This document shows, one piece after another, positions 8,030 through 15,966 of a stretch of 64,000 nucleotides of DNA. A program made the translations under genes and the position numbers. How positions within the stretch are numbered: the stretch's first letter is position 1; each line of letters begins with the position of its first letter. Below the pieces are notes generated by a model. The model did not search any database, was not told the origin of the DNA, and was given only the letters and a program-made list of their open reading frames with translations. Source of the DNA: an uncultured Chryseobacterium sp. GTDB taxonomy: Bacteria > Bacteroidota > Bacteroidia > Flavobacteriales > Weeksellaceae. The DNA lies in assembly GCA_913777465.1 (NCBI GenBank), contig CAJYRQ010000051.1, forward strand, positions 1-64,000, read 5' to 3'.

Positions 8030-9355
8030 TTAAATTTTAGTAATATTGTTTTCTATTTTATCCAGTGCAAGCTGAATTTCTTCTCTGGTAACGTTCAGAT
8101 GCGGCCGGAAACGCAGCGACTGCTCGCCACACGCCAGAATAATCATTCCGTCTTTCCAGAGTTCGTCGCGAAGGTGGTTTCTCTGTTCGTGGGTGGTAAG
8201 ATCGATAGCACACATCAGGCCTCTTCCCCTGGCATTGGAAAGTTTTTCAGGATATTTCTGCTGCAGGTTCTGAAGGCCTTCCAGCAGGTAATCGCCGACT
8301 ATTCTGGCGTTTTCTACCAGGTTTTCTTTTTCAATGACTTCCATGACCAGCTGGAAACGGAGCATATCGATAAAGTTCCCTCCGAAGGTGGAATTGATCC
8401 TGGAGCTTTCCCTGAATACATTATCCGGAACCTGATCAAATTTTTCCTTATTGGCCAGAATTCCGCATACCTGTGTTTTTTTACCGAAAGAAATGATGTC
8501 CGGCTTTGCCGTAAAATGTTCAAATCCCCACATTTTCCCGGTAATTCCGATGCCGGTCTGCACTTCATCAAAGATCAGGAGGATTTCGTGCTGGTCGCAG
8601 ATTTTTCTCAGGCCGGTAAAAAACTCATCCCTGAAATGGTTATCGCCGCCTTCGGCCTGGATCGGCTCGATGATAATGCAGGCTACTTTGTCGGGATTCA
8701 TTAAGATCGCTTCTTCTATATTTAACAAAGCCAACCTTTCGTTTTTTATGGTTTCTTCCAGGTTTTCTTCCGTGATCGGGAACGTAAGTTTCGGATTCAG
8801 GATCCTTGGCCAGTTGAACATCGGGAAATATTGGTATTTTCTCGGATCCGCTGTATTGGTAAGGCTCAAGGTGTAACCGCTTCTTCCATGGAATGCCTGT
8901 CTGAAATGGATGCAGATTCCGGCTTCAAGATCAAGTCCTTTTTCAAAGTTCTTCCTTGTTTTCCAGTCGAAGCAGGCTTTCATCGCATTTTCAACAGCCA
9001 GGGCACCCCCTTCGATAAAAAAGGCATACTGCAGCTCCTGCGGAATCGCAACTCTCTCGAATACTTCCAGGAAATGGGCATATTCTTCGGAATACACATC
9101 CGCCAGGGTCGGCTTATTGACTGCCATTTTTCCCAGCCACTGTGATTTTTCCATCAGATAAGGGTGGTTGTATCCGATGGATGCCGAAGCAAACATGGAA
9201 AACATATCAAGGTATTCGCGGTTGGTGAGCTTATCGTAAAGCCATGAGCCGTGGGATTTCTCAATATCCATCACGAAATCGAAGCCGTCGGCCAGTACGT
9301 GCCTGCCTACGGTTTCCTTTACTTTATTTGTTTGTATATCAATAGTTGTTTGCAT
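8030..9355 (-). CDS. lat: L-lysine 6-aminotransferase (EC 2.6.1.36)
   Basis: Transfers the epsilon amino group of L-lysine to 2-oxoglutarate, giving 2-aminoadipate 6-semialdehyde and glutamate. The 441-residue class III PLP enzyme has the family-specific block FGKKTQVCG, whose first lysine (K292) should bind PLP, and IFDEVQTG with the cofactor-contacting Asp263. EGGALAVENAMKACFDWK near 115-132 and the catalytic-face segment AFHGRSGYTLSLTNT are as in mycobacterial LAT. The semialdehyde dehydrogenase lies 107 bases upstream on the same strand, so both steps of the aminoadipate route of lysine catabolism are adjacent. In some bacteria the same enzyme supplies precursors for secondary metabolites; nothing here suggests that. 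Confidence 0.93.
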   Translation of the reverse strand: MQTTIDIQTNKVKETVGRHVLADGFDFVMDIEKSHGSWLYDKLTNREYLDMFSMFASASIGYNHPYLMEKSQWLGKMAVNKPTLADVYSEEYAHFLEVFERVAIPQELQYAFFIEGGALAVENAMKACFDWKTRKNFEKGLDLEAGICIHFRQAFHGRSGYTLSLTNTADPRKYQYFPMFNWPRILNPKLTFPITEENLEETIKNERLALLNIEEAILMNPDKVACIIIEPIQAEGGDNHFRDEFFTGLRKICDQHEILLIFDEVQTGIGITGKMWGFEHFTAKPDIISFGKKTQVCGILANKEKFDQVPDNVFRESSRINSTFGGNFIDMLRFQLVMEVIEKENLVENARIVGDYLLEGLQNLQQKYPEKLSNARGRGLMCAIDLTTHEQRNHLRDELWKDGMIILACGEQSLRFRPHLNVTREEIQLALDKIENNITKI

Positions 9356-9462
9356 ATTAAATAAAATCTTAGGGTTGATTAGAATTTAATAGTTAGAAAT
9401 TGGGATTTACATCATAACGCAGATCCTGACGTTTTTTGCATCCCGATTCTCAATATTAGTTT

Positions 9463-11013
9463 TTAAAGGTCGAACTTAATGCCTTGTGCCAATGGAAGGC
9501 TCGCGGTGTAGTTGATGGTGTTGGTCTGTCTTCTCATATAATATTTCCAGACATCTGATCCCGATTCCCTGCCGCCGCCGGTCTCTTTTTCGCCGCCGAA
9601 AGCACCGCCGATTTCCGCACCGGAGGTTCCGATGTTCACATTGGCAATTCCACAGTCCGAACCCGCATGGGAAAGGAATAATTCAGCTTCTCTCAGGTTC
9701 TGCGTCATGATGGCAGAGGATAATCCCTGAGGAACATCATTCTGGATGGCAATAGCTTCTTCCAGCGTACTGTACTTAATCAAATATAAAATTGGCGCAA
9801 AAGTTTCGTGCTGAACGATTTCATAGGAATTTTTCACTTCCGCGATGCATGGTTTTACGTAGCATCCGGATTCATAGCCTTTTCCTTTCAGGACTTCGCC
9901 TTCCACGACAAATTTCGCTCCTTCTTTCTTTCCTTTTTTAATGGCATCCTGGTACATTTGCACGGCGCCGGTATCAATCAGCGGTCCTACGTGGTTGCTT
10001 TCATCCAGCGGATTCCCGATCTTCAATTGTCCGTAAGCTTTTGCCAGCCTGTTTTTCACTTCTTCGTATACGCTTTCGTGGATAATCAGCCTTCTGGTAG
10101 AAGTACACCTTTGTCCGGCGGTTCCTACCGCTCCGAAAACCGCCCCGATGATCGACATATCAATATCGGCATCTTTGGAAATAATGATGGCATTGTTTCC
10201 GCCCAGCTCAAGGATCGATTTTCCGAATCTTTGCGCTACATTGGTTGAAACCATTCGTCCGACTCTCGTGGATCCGGTGAAAGAAACCAGCGCGATTCTT
10301 TTATCGTCCACCAGTCGCTGTCCGATCTCGTGATCGGCTACCATAACGCTTGAGATTCCTTCCGGAAGGTTATTTTCCTTCAGCACTTCGTTCATGATGT
10401 TCTGGCAGGCAACGGCGCAAAGCGGTGTTTTTTCAGACGGCTTCCAGATGGTTACATTCCCGCAGATCCAGGCCAATGCCGTATTCCAGGACCATACGGC
10501 TACCGGGAAGTTGAAAGCAGTGATAATTCCTACGATTCCCAGCGGATGATACTGCTCGTACATTCTGTGTCCGGGTCTTTCCGAATGCATGGTGTATCCG
10601 TGAAGCTGTCTTGAAACCCCAACGGCAAAATCACAGATGTCGATCATTTCCTGAACTTCACCCAGACCTTCCTGCAGGGATTTCCCCATTTCATAAGAAA
10701 CGAGTTTCCCCATATCATCTTTGTACTGTCTCAGTTTCTGGCCGAGTTGCCTGACGATTTCCCCTCTTTTAGGGGCCGGAATAAGCCTGAATTCCTTGAA
10801 AGCCTTTTCTGCCGTTTCGATTACCTTATCGTAATCCGAAGCACCGGAAGTTTTTACTTTTGCAATCAGATTTCCGTCTACCGGAGAGTAACTTTCCAGG
10901 GTTTTCCCTGATGCAAAGTATTTTCCGCCTGTCGAAGTCCCCTTATTCTCATCTTTAATCCCAAGATTTTTGAGCGTTTTTTCAATCCCAAAATCCTTTA
11001 CTTTTTTAGACAT
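9463..11013 (-). CDS. amaB: 2-aminoadipate 6-semialdehyde dehydrogenase (ALDH7-type)
   Basis: NAD-dependent aldehyde dehydrogenase of 516 residues. It should oxidise the semialdehyde made by the neighbouring lysine aminotransferase to 2-aminoadipate. Catalytic Cys303 lies in VGTAGQRCTSTRR and general base Glu269 in LELGGNNAI, and the NAD-binding SFTGSTRVG segment lies near 244-252. The overall wording, including ITAFNFPVAVWSWNTALAWICGN and the C-terminal GGAFGGEKETGGGRESGSD, is that of the ALDH7A1/AmaB (antiquitin) branch rather than betaine or succinate semialdehyde dehydrogenases. It is probably the first gene of an amaB-lat(-DUF2007) unit. The symbol is assigned by similarity and pathway context. 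Confidence 0.9.
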   Translation of the reverse strand: MSKKVKDFGIEKTLKNLGIKDENKGTSTGGKYFASGKTLESYSPVDGNLIAKVKTSGASDYDKVIETAEKAFKEFRLIPAPKRGEIVRQLGQKLRQYKDDMGKLVSYEMGKSLQEGLGEVQEMIDICDFAVGVSRQLHGYTMHSERPGHRMYEQYHPLGIVGIITAFNFPVAVWSWNTALAWICGNVTIWKPSEKTPLCAVACQNIMNEVLKENNLPEGISSVMVADHEIGQRLVDDKRIALVSFTGSTRVGRMVSTNVAQRFGKSILELGGNNAIIISKDADIDMSIIGAVFGAVGTAGQRCTSTRRLIIHESVYEEVKNRLAKAYGQLKIGNPLDESNHVGPLIDTGAVQMYQDAIKKGKKEGAKFVVEGEVLKGKGYESGCYVKPCIAEVKNSYEIVQHETFAPILYLIKYSTLEEAIAIQNDVPQGLSSAIMTQNLREAELFLSHAGSDCGIANVNIGTSGAEIGGAFGGEKETGGGRESGSDVWKYYMRRQTNTINYTASLPLAQGIKFDL

Positions 11014-11094
11014 AAAAATTTTACTTTTCGTTTCCTCTAAAGATAAAAATATTATGCGAACCGCAAAATTTTAATTTTTTTAACGTGTTTTTTA

Positions 11095-11125
11095 TTTGGA
11101 CTAATTATAAACATGCTTATCTTTG
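11095..11125 (+). promoter_or_regulatory. Promoter of the 66-residue membrane protein gene
   Basis: TTTG (11095-11098), 19 bases, then TATCTTTG (11118-11125). This is a full match to the Bacteroidota -33/-7 consensus. The ATG follows 25 bases later. Confidence 0.75.
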
Positions 11126-11150
11126 TAAGGCAATCATTTGAATTTCAGAA

Positions 11151-11351
11151 ATGGAAAATAACAGGATTAACAACGAATCTGATGCCGGGGAACAGAAAAG
11201 CTCCCGGTGGAAAAGCCTGCTGAAAAAATTCGGGATCGGCGGAATTATATTTTTTACGGTAAAAGGCATCATCACATCTACCCTGATCTACTTCCTGGGT
11301 AAGAATGCATGGAGCATTGTTGCAGGCTACTTTACAGGGATATTTGATTAA
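11151..11351 (+). CDS. Small single-pass membrane protein, function unknown
   Basis: A 66-residue protein with a hydrophilic acidic N-terminus, a basic stretch (SSRWKSLLKKFG) and one or two hydrophobic segments (IGGIIFFTVKGIITSTLIYFLG and AWSIVAGYFTGIF). I do not recognise the family. The consensus promoter upstream and the good terminator downstream make it a stand-alone gene. The positive-inside rule would put the N-terminus in the cytoplasm. It lies between lysine catabolism (divergent) and the toxin gene, with no obvious link to either. Confidence 0.7.
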   Translation: MENNRINNESDAGEQKSSRWKSLLKKFGIGGIIFFTVKGIITSTLIYFLGKNAWSIVAGYFTGIFD

Positions 11352-11371
11352 TTGATTGATTGAAATAGATA

Positions 11372-11402
11372 GAAAAAGGCTGAGAATTTTCTCGGCTTTT
11401 TG
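11372..11402 (+). terminator. Terminator of the small membrane protein gene
   Basis: AAAAAGGCTGAGAA pairs with TTCTCGGCTTTTT, allowing two G:U pairs. The stem ends in a T run about 25 bases after the stop codon. Confidence 0.75.
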
Positions 11403-11476
11403 TTGTTTACATATCAATTATAAATTCATATGCGTCTTCATTTCTGTGTTTTTTATATTTTTGAAAAAACATTCAG

Positions 11477-11782
11477 ATGAAAAAAGTAGTATGGTCCGTC
11501 AAAGCCCAAAAAAACTACAGGGATAATTTACTTTATTTAAAAGAGTTCTGGACTAAAAGAGAAATCAAAAAATTCATGAAATCAGTAGATACTGCTATAA
11601 TGAATATTTCTCGAAATCCGTTTATAGGTTCTGTTTATGAAGAAAATATCCATTACAGGAAATATTTAATTGCAGAACAAATTTATTTATATTATCGATT
11701 AACCGAAAAAGATGAAATTTTGCTTGCCTCTTTTTGGAATAATTATCAGAATCCGGAAAAATTAAAGAAACTCCTGCCTTAA
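11477..11782 (+). CDS. RelE/ParE-family toxin
   Basis: A 101-residue protein with the ParE/RelE fold pattern. VVWSVKAQKNYRDNLLYLKEFWTKREIKKFMKSVDTAI gives strand 1 and the two helices, RNPFIGSVYEENIHYRKYLIAEQIYLYYRL gives the central sheet, and DEILLASFWNNYQNPEKL gives the closing strand and helix. Members inhibit gyrase (ParE) or cleave ribosome-bound mRNA (RelE). The sequence alone does not say which. No antitoxin gene precedes or follows it in the same direction; the only candidate converges on it from the other strand and overlaps its last 21 bases. A -7 box TATTTTTG (11456-11463) lies 13 bases before the ATG. Confidence 0.85.
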   Translation: MKKVVWSVKAQKNYRDNLLYLKEFWTKREIKKFMKSVDTAIMNISRNPFIGSVYEENIHYRKYLIAEQIYLYYRLTEKDEILLASFWNNYQNPEKLKKLLP

Positions 11783-12058
11783 TACTTCCGTAAATTCACT
11801 ATGCTCCCTTACATTGCCTTTTGCATAATCATCTTCCGCATCCTGCAGTTCCATCAACAAGGCTTCTTTAGAATATAATGCTTTGGTAAGCAATTCAATC
11901 TCTTCCATAGAAAAAGAATTTTCTTTAAGCTTCCGATAATAGGTCGGGGTTTTAAGACCCAACAATTTGATGAAGTATCCTGTTTTATAATCAGATTTCT
12001 GAATAAGGTGAGGAATACTGTCCCGGTACTTCTTAAATTCAAGCACTATATTTATCAT
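11762..12058 (-). CDS. Putative antitoxin, helix-turn-helix plus toxin-binding tail
   Basis: A 98-residue protein. Residues about 14-60 (SIPHLIQKSDYKTGYFIKLLG with KTPTYYRKLKENSFSMEEIELL) read as a Cro/XRE-like helix-turn-helix. The C-terminal part has an amphipathic helix of the form ELQDAEDDYAKGNVREHSEF, which resembles the Asp-x-x-x-Gly-x-Val-x-x-His/Glu tails with which RelB/Phd-type antitoxins grip RelE/ParE toxins. It is convergent with the toxin gene and the two 3' ends overlap over 11762-11782. A minus-strand -7 box TATTTTTG lies at 12079-12086. The antitoxin role is inferred from the tail and the neighbour. Confidence 0.65.
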   Translation of the reverse strand: MINIVLEFKKYRDSIPHLIQKSDYKTGYFIKLLGLKTPTYYRKLKENSFSMEEIELLTKALYSKEALLMELQDAEDDYAKGNVREHSEFTEVLRQEFL

Positions 12059-12326
12059 ATTATGAGAATTATTTTATACAAAAATAAGAAAAAAATATTT
12101 AAAATTATTATTTGTAATTTCCGAATCCGTTAGTCTGTAATTCGATCGGTCTATGAAAAGCAGAGCGTAGTGGCAACTGTTTATGAAGTTTACCAATTAT
12201 ATATATCAATTGATAAATCAGCTTGAAGATCTTTCTTTGCCTTCTTAAAATATACATTATAAAACTAAAATTTTCTAAAAATAAAAGCCAGCCATATCCG
12301 TTTTACTATTCTTTTCCAAAAACAAG
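12059..12326. other. Intergenic region without recognised gene
   Basis: The gap is AT-rich and carries the antitoxin promoter region at its left end. A 21-codon open frame (12183-12248) lacks a convincing promoter. I see nothing else supportable before the terminator hairpin. Confidence 0.5.
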
Positions 12327-12356
12327 AAATCCCGGAAGCAAAACTTCCGGGATTTA
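12327..12356 (-). terminator. Hairpin after the cytochrome c synthase gene
   Basis: AAATCCCGGAAG (12327-12338) pairs perfectly with CTTCCGGGATTT (12344-12355). The 12-bp stem sits about 20 bases after the stop codon at 12373. The T tract on the minus strand is modest (TTTCTTGTTTTTG). Confidence 0.7.
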
Positions 12357-12372
12357 TCTATAAAGACGATAT

Positions 12373-15300
12373 TTATTTTTTCGTTAAAACTCTGAACTTG
12401 AGATAAGAGGCAATGGCTAATGCCAGCATCGTTCCCAGTCCAATGTACACCCAAGCCGGCACCGGCACCGGATCTCCTGCTGCGTAGGAGTGAAGTCCGC
12501 TCAGGTAATAATTTACCCCGAAATAGGTCATAACCATCGAGCAGAAAGCAAACATCGTCGCTACATGAAATGCCCATCTGCTTCGTAATCCCGGAACCAG
12601 TCTCATGTGGAGGACGAATGCATAAACCATGATAGAAATGAAAGCCCAGGTTTCTTTAGGATCCCAGCTCCAGTATCTTCCCCACGATTCATTCGCCCAG
12701 ATCCCGCCTAAGAAGTTTCCAACCGTTAAGGCAAACAGACCGATGGTCAGAGACATTTCTGAAACGATAGCCAGTTCCTTCAACGTCGTGTCATGATGTA
12801 TTTTGTAAGTCTCTTTTTGAGAAATAATATAGAAAACCAAACTGATGACCGCGATGATCATTGATAAGGCAAAAAACCCGTAACTCGATGTAATGATCGC
12901 TACGTGTACGATCAGCCAGTAGGATTTCAGTACGGGAACCAGGGGTGTAATCTGAGGGTCAAGTGCTGAACCTCCGTGGGCAAATCCCATCATAATAACC
13001 GCAACCATAAATCCGGCTGCCGGAATCAGGGCATTTGAGTTTCTGTATAATAAAAGCCCGGCGGTAATTCCAACCCATGAGATGAAGATAATGGCTTCGT
13101 ACCCATTACTCCATGGCGCATGTCCTGAAATGTACCATCTTGCCACCAATCCAAGGAAATGCAAAGCATACCCGACGATACCTATTATAATAATGGCTTT
13201 GATGCTCTTATTTAAAATTTTATTGGGTTTGAACAATTCCACAAAACCCAGGATTAGCAATAAGCCTCCGATCAGGGTATAGAAAATCAACAGTTTGAAA
13301 TTGATGTTCACTTTATTCATAAACACTTCCAAATCTACTTTTGATTTGGCCGGAACCACTGCTTTTCCCCATTTCTGCTGGTATTTCGAAAGCTTGGCAA
13401 GCTCTGCATCGGCTTTGCTCCAGTTACCGGTTTGCTGTGCTTTTAAAACTTCCGCGAAATAAGGGCCCATCACCTGCTGGGATTCCATATCCGGTTCCAT
13501 TTTCTGGTCCAGCCAGGAATGCCAGGTGTGGTTGGCATCGTTCTTTACCGGAACGATTCTCATGAATTGCCCGCTGAAAAACTCATTGAAGATCTGTACT
13601 CTTTCATTTACGGCAATTACTTCTTTGTCATAATTGGTCTGCTCGGCTGGTTTCTTACGGAATGCCGTGTTGTAATCGCTTTCAAGAATATATTTTAAAT
13701 TACCGTTGGCGTCTGCCGGGAACAGGTTCATTAGAGAAGTATAACCTTCTTCGTCTGCCTTTGTTTTATTCTTTAATTCGTCACCGCCTTTCGTTCCCAC
13801 TTTGATCATCGGAACCATTGTCCAGCTCGGCGTATCGATATTCACTGATAAAAACCATTGGTTTGCCGAAAGGGATTTCCCGTCCGTTCCTTTGAATTCG
13901 TCTTTTTTATACAGCTTTCTTAAAACATCCAGTGCTTCAGTATTGATCGGAACAATACGGCCTTCAAAATTCTGTACCAGAAGGTATCCGAACTTATCGG
14001 CATGTTCTGCACTGATTTTATTTCTTGCGATAATTTCATCTGCCGTTACCACTTTCATTTTTGTAAACGGCTTCGGTCCTTGAGGTTGGGCGGTTTCAGG
14101 TGCAGGAGCATGGTTGTGGTTTTCACCTTCCACATGCATATGTTCCCTGCTTCCGTCGGTTGTTCCGTGCGTTTCAATTTTCTGGGCATTCAGCCCGAAG
14201 CTTAAAAGCAACAGAAGAACGGTTGCTGCTTTCTTTTTATTAACGTCTTTCAGAATTTTATTCAATTTCCAGAAGTGGGTTCCTTTCCAGAAGAACATAA
14301 AGAACATTCCTCCAAACAGGAAAGTATAACCAATATACGAGATCAGTGTTCCCCAGAAATCGTGGTTTACCGAAAGTACGGTTCCCATACGGTCCGGGTC
14401 GAAGCTCGACTGGAAAAAACGGTATCCTTTGTGGTTCAGTACGTGGTTCATATAAATTTTAAAAGGCGTCTGTTTTCCTTCATCGATAATTTTAATATGG
14501 CTTTCGTAAGCACTTGGGGAAGAACTTCCCGGGTAGGTCTCCATCACGAAGTCCTCCAGCTTTAAAGAGAACGGCGTATTGTAAACCTTTGGCCCGAAAC
14601 CGACCATGATGTTCAGACCGTCCATAGTTACCTGCTTATAAGCATTAGGGTTTCCTTTTTCTACGGAAAGGTCTACCAGCTGCTTTGTTTTCGGTCCCTG
14701 AAGTTCTACCGTCAGCATGTCCGGAACATTCTGGTCTTTCTTTCGGTCGCCTTCGATGGATAACAATTTTCCTTTTCTTAAACCTTCGGGAACTACTAAT
14801 TTTAATTCGTTGATGGTGTATAAACTTCTTAAAGCCAGCGGCTGGAACTCATCTTTTTTGGTTGTTCCGGTTGCCTGCGTGGCCATGGTCATATAATTGG
14901 CATCAACCGGTGTTTTGATGAACAGCTTGCCACCTTCATTTTTAAATTCCACAGCTCCGTCGATCGCTCTGTTGAAAGTAACCAGGGTTCCGTTGATGGA
15001 TTTTGTTTCACCCGGCTTGATGAAGATGTTTTGTCTTCCTGTTTGCCCGGTAGATACCAAATGCATGTATTCGGCACCATTCGGATCTGCCAGAAGACTG
15101 TCTTTTTTCCGCTGAACATATTCTTTAGCCACCACTTTTACCTGTTTTCCGTGGAAATCGTAGGTTGCTTCCAGATTTTTGTGTAACGGAGACATCAGGT
15201 AAGGAATATCCTGGTAGTTGAGGACATCGCCTTTTTCTTCGATCTGGATTTTAAGGAAATTTTTATCGGTTACGATTTCGTTGGACGTTTCCCCTTCCCG

Positions 15301-15618
15301 GATGTGCATGATGCCTTCAAAACTGATATAGCGGGTAATGGCACCGCCGATGAAGATCAGCACAAACGCAAGGTGAAAGACCAGCACCGGCCATTTCTCT
15401 CTTTTCCAGAGCCTGTATCTTCCGATATTGCCGATAAAATTGAGGATTAAAAGGAGCATGATCAGTTCAAACCACCATGCTTCGTAGATTAATGCTTTTG
15501 CTGTGGGGGTTCCGTAATCGTTTTCTAAGAACGTTGCATAGGCCATGGCGAATGCATACCCCAATAACAACACAGCCATTGTTCTGGTTGAGATCAAAAT
15601 ATCCTGGATCTTCTTCAT
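12373..15618 (-). CDS. ccsBA: System II cytochrome c synthase, ResB-CcsA fusion
   Basis: Attaches haem to apocytochrome c on the periplasmic side. The 1081-residue protein joins a ResB/CcsB-like N-terminal half (membrane helices near 10-30, 45-65 and 75-100, a long periplasmic domain, a further helix near 425-455) to a C-terminal CcsA half (about 800-1081) with multiple helices and the haem-binding WWD segment ESWGRYWSWDPKETWAF near residue 976. Between them lies a 300-residue periplasmic stretch with a His-rich patch (HGTTDGSREHMHVEGENHNHAP). The ATG start at 15618 is preferred over an in-frame TTG at 15639 because a -7 box TATTTTTG (15637-15644) covers that TTG. Single-gene fusions like this are known in Bacteroidota and epsilonproteobacteria. 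Confidence 0.93.
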   Translation of the reverse strand: MKKIQDILISTRTMAVLLLGYAFAMAYATFLENDYGTPTAKALIYEAWWFELIMLLLILNFIGNIGRYRLWKREKWPVLVFHLAFVLIFIGGAITRYISFEGIMHIREGETSNEIVTDKNFLKIQIEEKGDVLNYQDIPYLMSPLHKNLEATYDFHGKQVKVVAKEYVQRKKDSLLADPNGAEYMHLVSTGQTGRQNIFIKPGETKSINGTLVTFNRAIDGAVEFKNEGGKLFIKTPVDANYMTMATQATGTTKKDEFQPLALRSLYTINELKLVVPEGLRKGKLLSIEGDRKKDQNVPDMLTVELQGPKTKQLVDLSVEKGNPNAYKQVTMDGLNIMVGFGPKVYNTPFSLKLEDFVMETYPGSSSPSAYESHIKIIDEGKQTPFKIYMNHVLNHKGYRFFQSSFDPDRMGTVLSVNHDFWGTLISYIGYTFLFGGMFFMFFWKGTHFWKLNKILKDVNKKKAATVLLLLLSFGLNAQKIETHGTTDGSREHMHVEGENHNHAPAPETAQPQGPKPFTKMKVVTADEIIARNKISAEHADKFGYLLVQNFEGRIVPINTEALDVLRKLYKKDEFKGTDGKSLSANQWFLSVNIDTPSWTMVPMIKVGTKGGDELKNKTKADEEGYTSLMNLFPADANGNLKYILESDYNTAFRKKPAEQTNYDKEVIAVNERVQIFNEFFSGQFMRIVPVKNDANHTWHSWLDQKMEPDMESQQVMGPYFAEVLKAQQTGNWSKADAELAKLSKYQQKWGKAVVPAKSKVDLEVFMNKVNINFKLLIFYTLIGGLLLILGFVELFKPNKILNKSIKAIIIIGIVGYALHFLGLVARWYISGHAPWSNGYEAIIFISWVGITAGLLLYRNSNALIPAAGFMVAVIMMGFAHGGSALDPQITPLVPVLKSYWLIVHVAIITSSYGFFALSMIIAVISLVFYIISQKETYKIHHDTTLKELAIVSEMSLTIGLFALTVGNFLGGIWANESWGRYWSWDPKETWAFISIMVYAFVLHMRLVPGLRSRWAFHVATMFAFCSMVMTYFGVNYYLSGLHSYAAGDPVPVPAWVYIGLGTMLALAIASYLKFRVLTKK

Positions 15619-15966
15619 ATGTATATACTTGACATGCAAAAATAAGCAGGATAAACCATAAAGCCGTTAAAAAAAGCTGTTTTTTATCACTTTGAAGGCC
15701 TGAAACGTTATTTTGAATCATTCTTAATAAACCCGAAATCAGTTGGAGAAAATTCAATAAATCAAATGGAAATAAATTCTTTTTTAGATAAAGAAAAATT
15801 TAGTCCGCTAATTTTTTTTAATTCGTTTTATTTTAAATATTTTTAATGATCAGAAAACAAGCCGGCGGGAAAAATACCTTTTCCGGACCGGTAAAAATTA
15901 AATTTCTTTTCGTAAAAAAAGCATAACGTTTAATGTTGAAAAATATTAAATTTGCCAATTGACATT
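15619..15966. promoter_or_regulatory. Divergent promoter region, ccsBA and ftsK
   Basis: The 348-base gap holds a minus-strand -7 box TATTTTTG (15637-15644) for the cytochrome c synthase and a plus-strand -7 box TAAATTTG (15947-15954) for ftsK. Neither has a clear -33 TTG at standard distance. The remainder is very AT-rich and shows no open frame. Confidence 0.55.

Noticed and set aside
12183..12248. A 21-codon open frame starting MKFTNYIYQLINQ
   Set aside because: There is no consensus promoter and no terminator close after it. The length is within chance for AT-rich DNA.
15637..15639. TTG start for the cytochrome c synthase, seven codons upstream of the ATG
   Set aside because: It lies inside a -7 promoter box, and the ATG at 15618 begins the conserved N-terminal helix.
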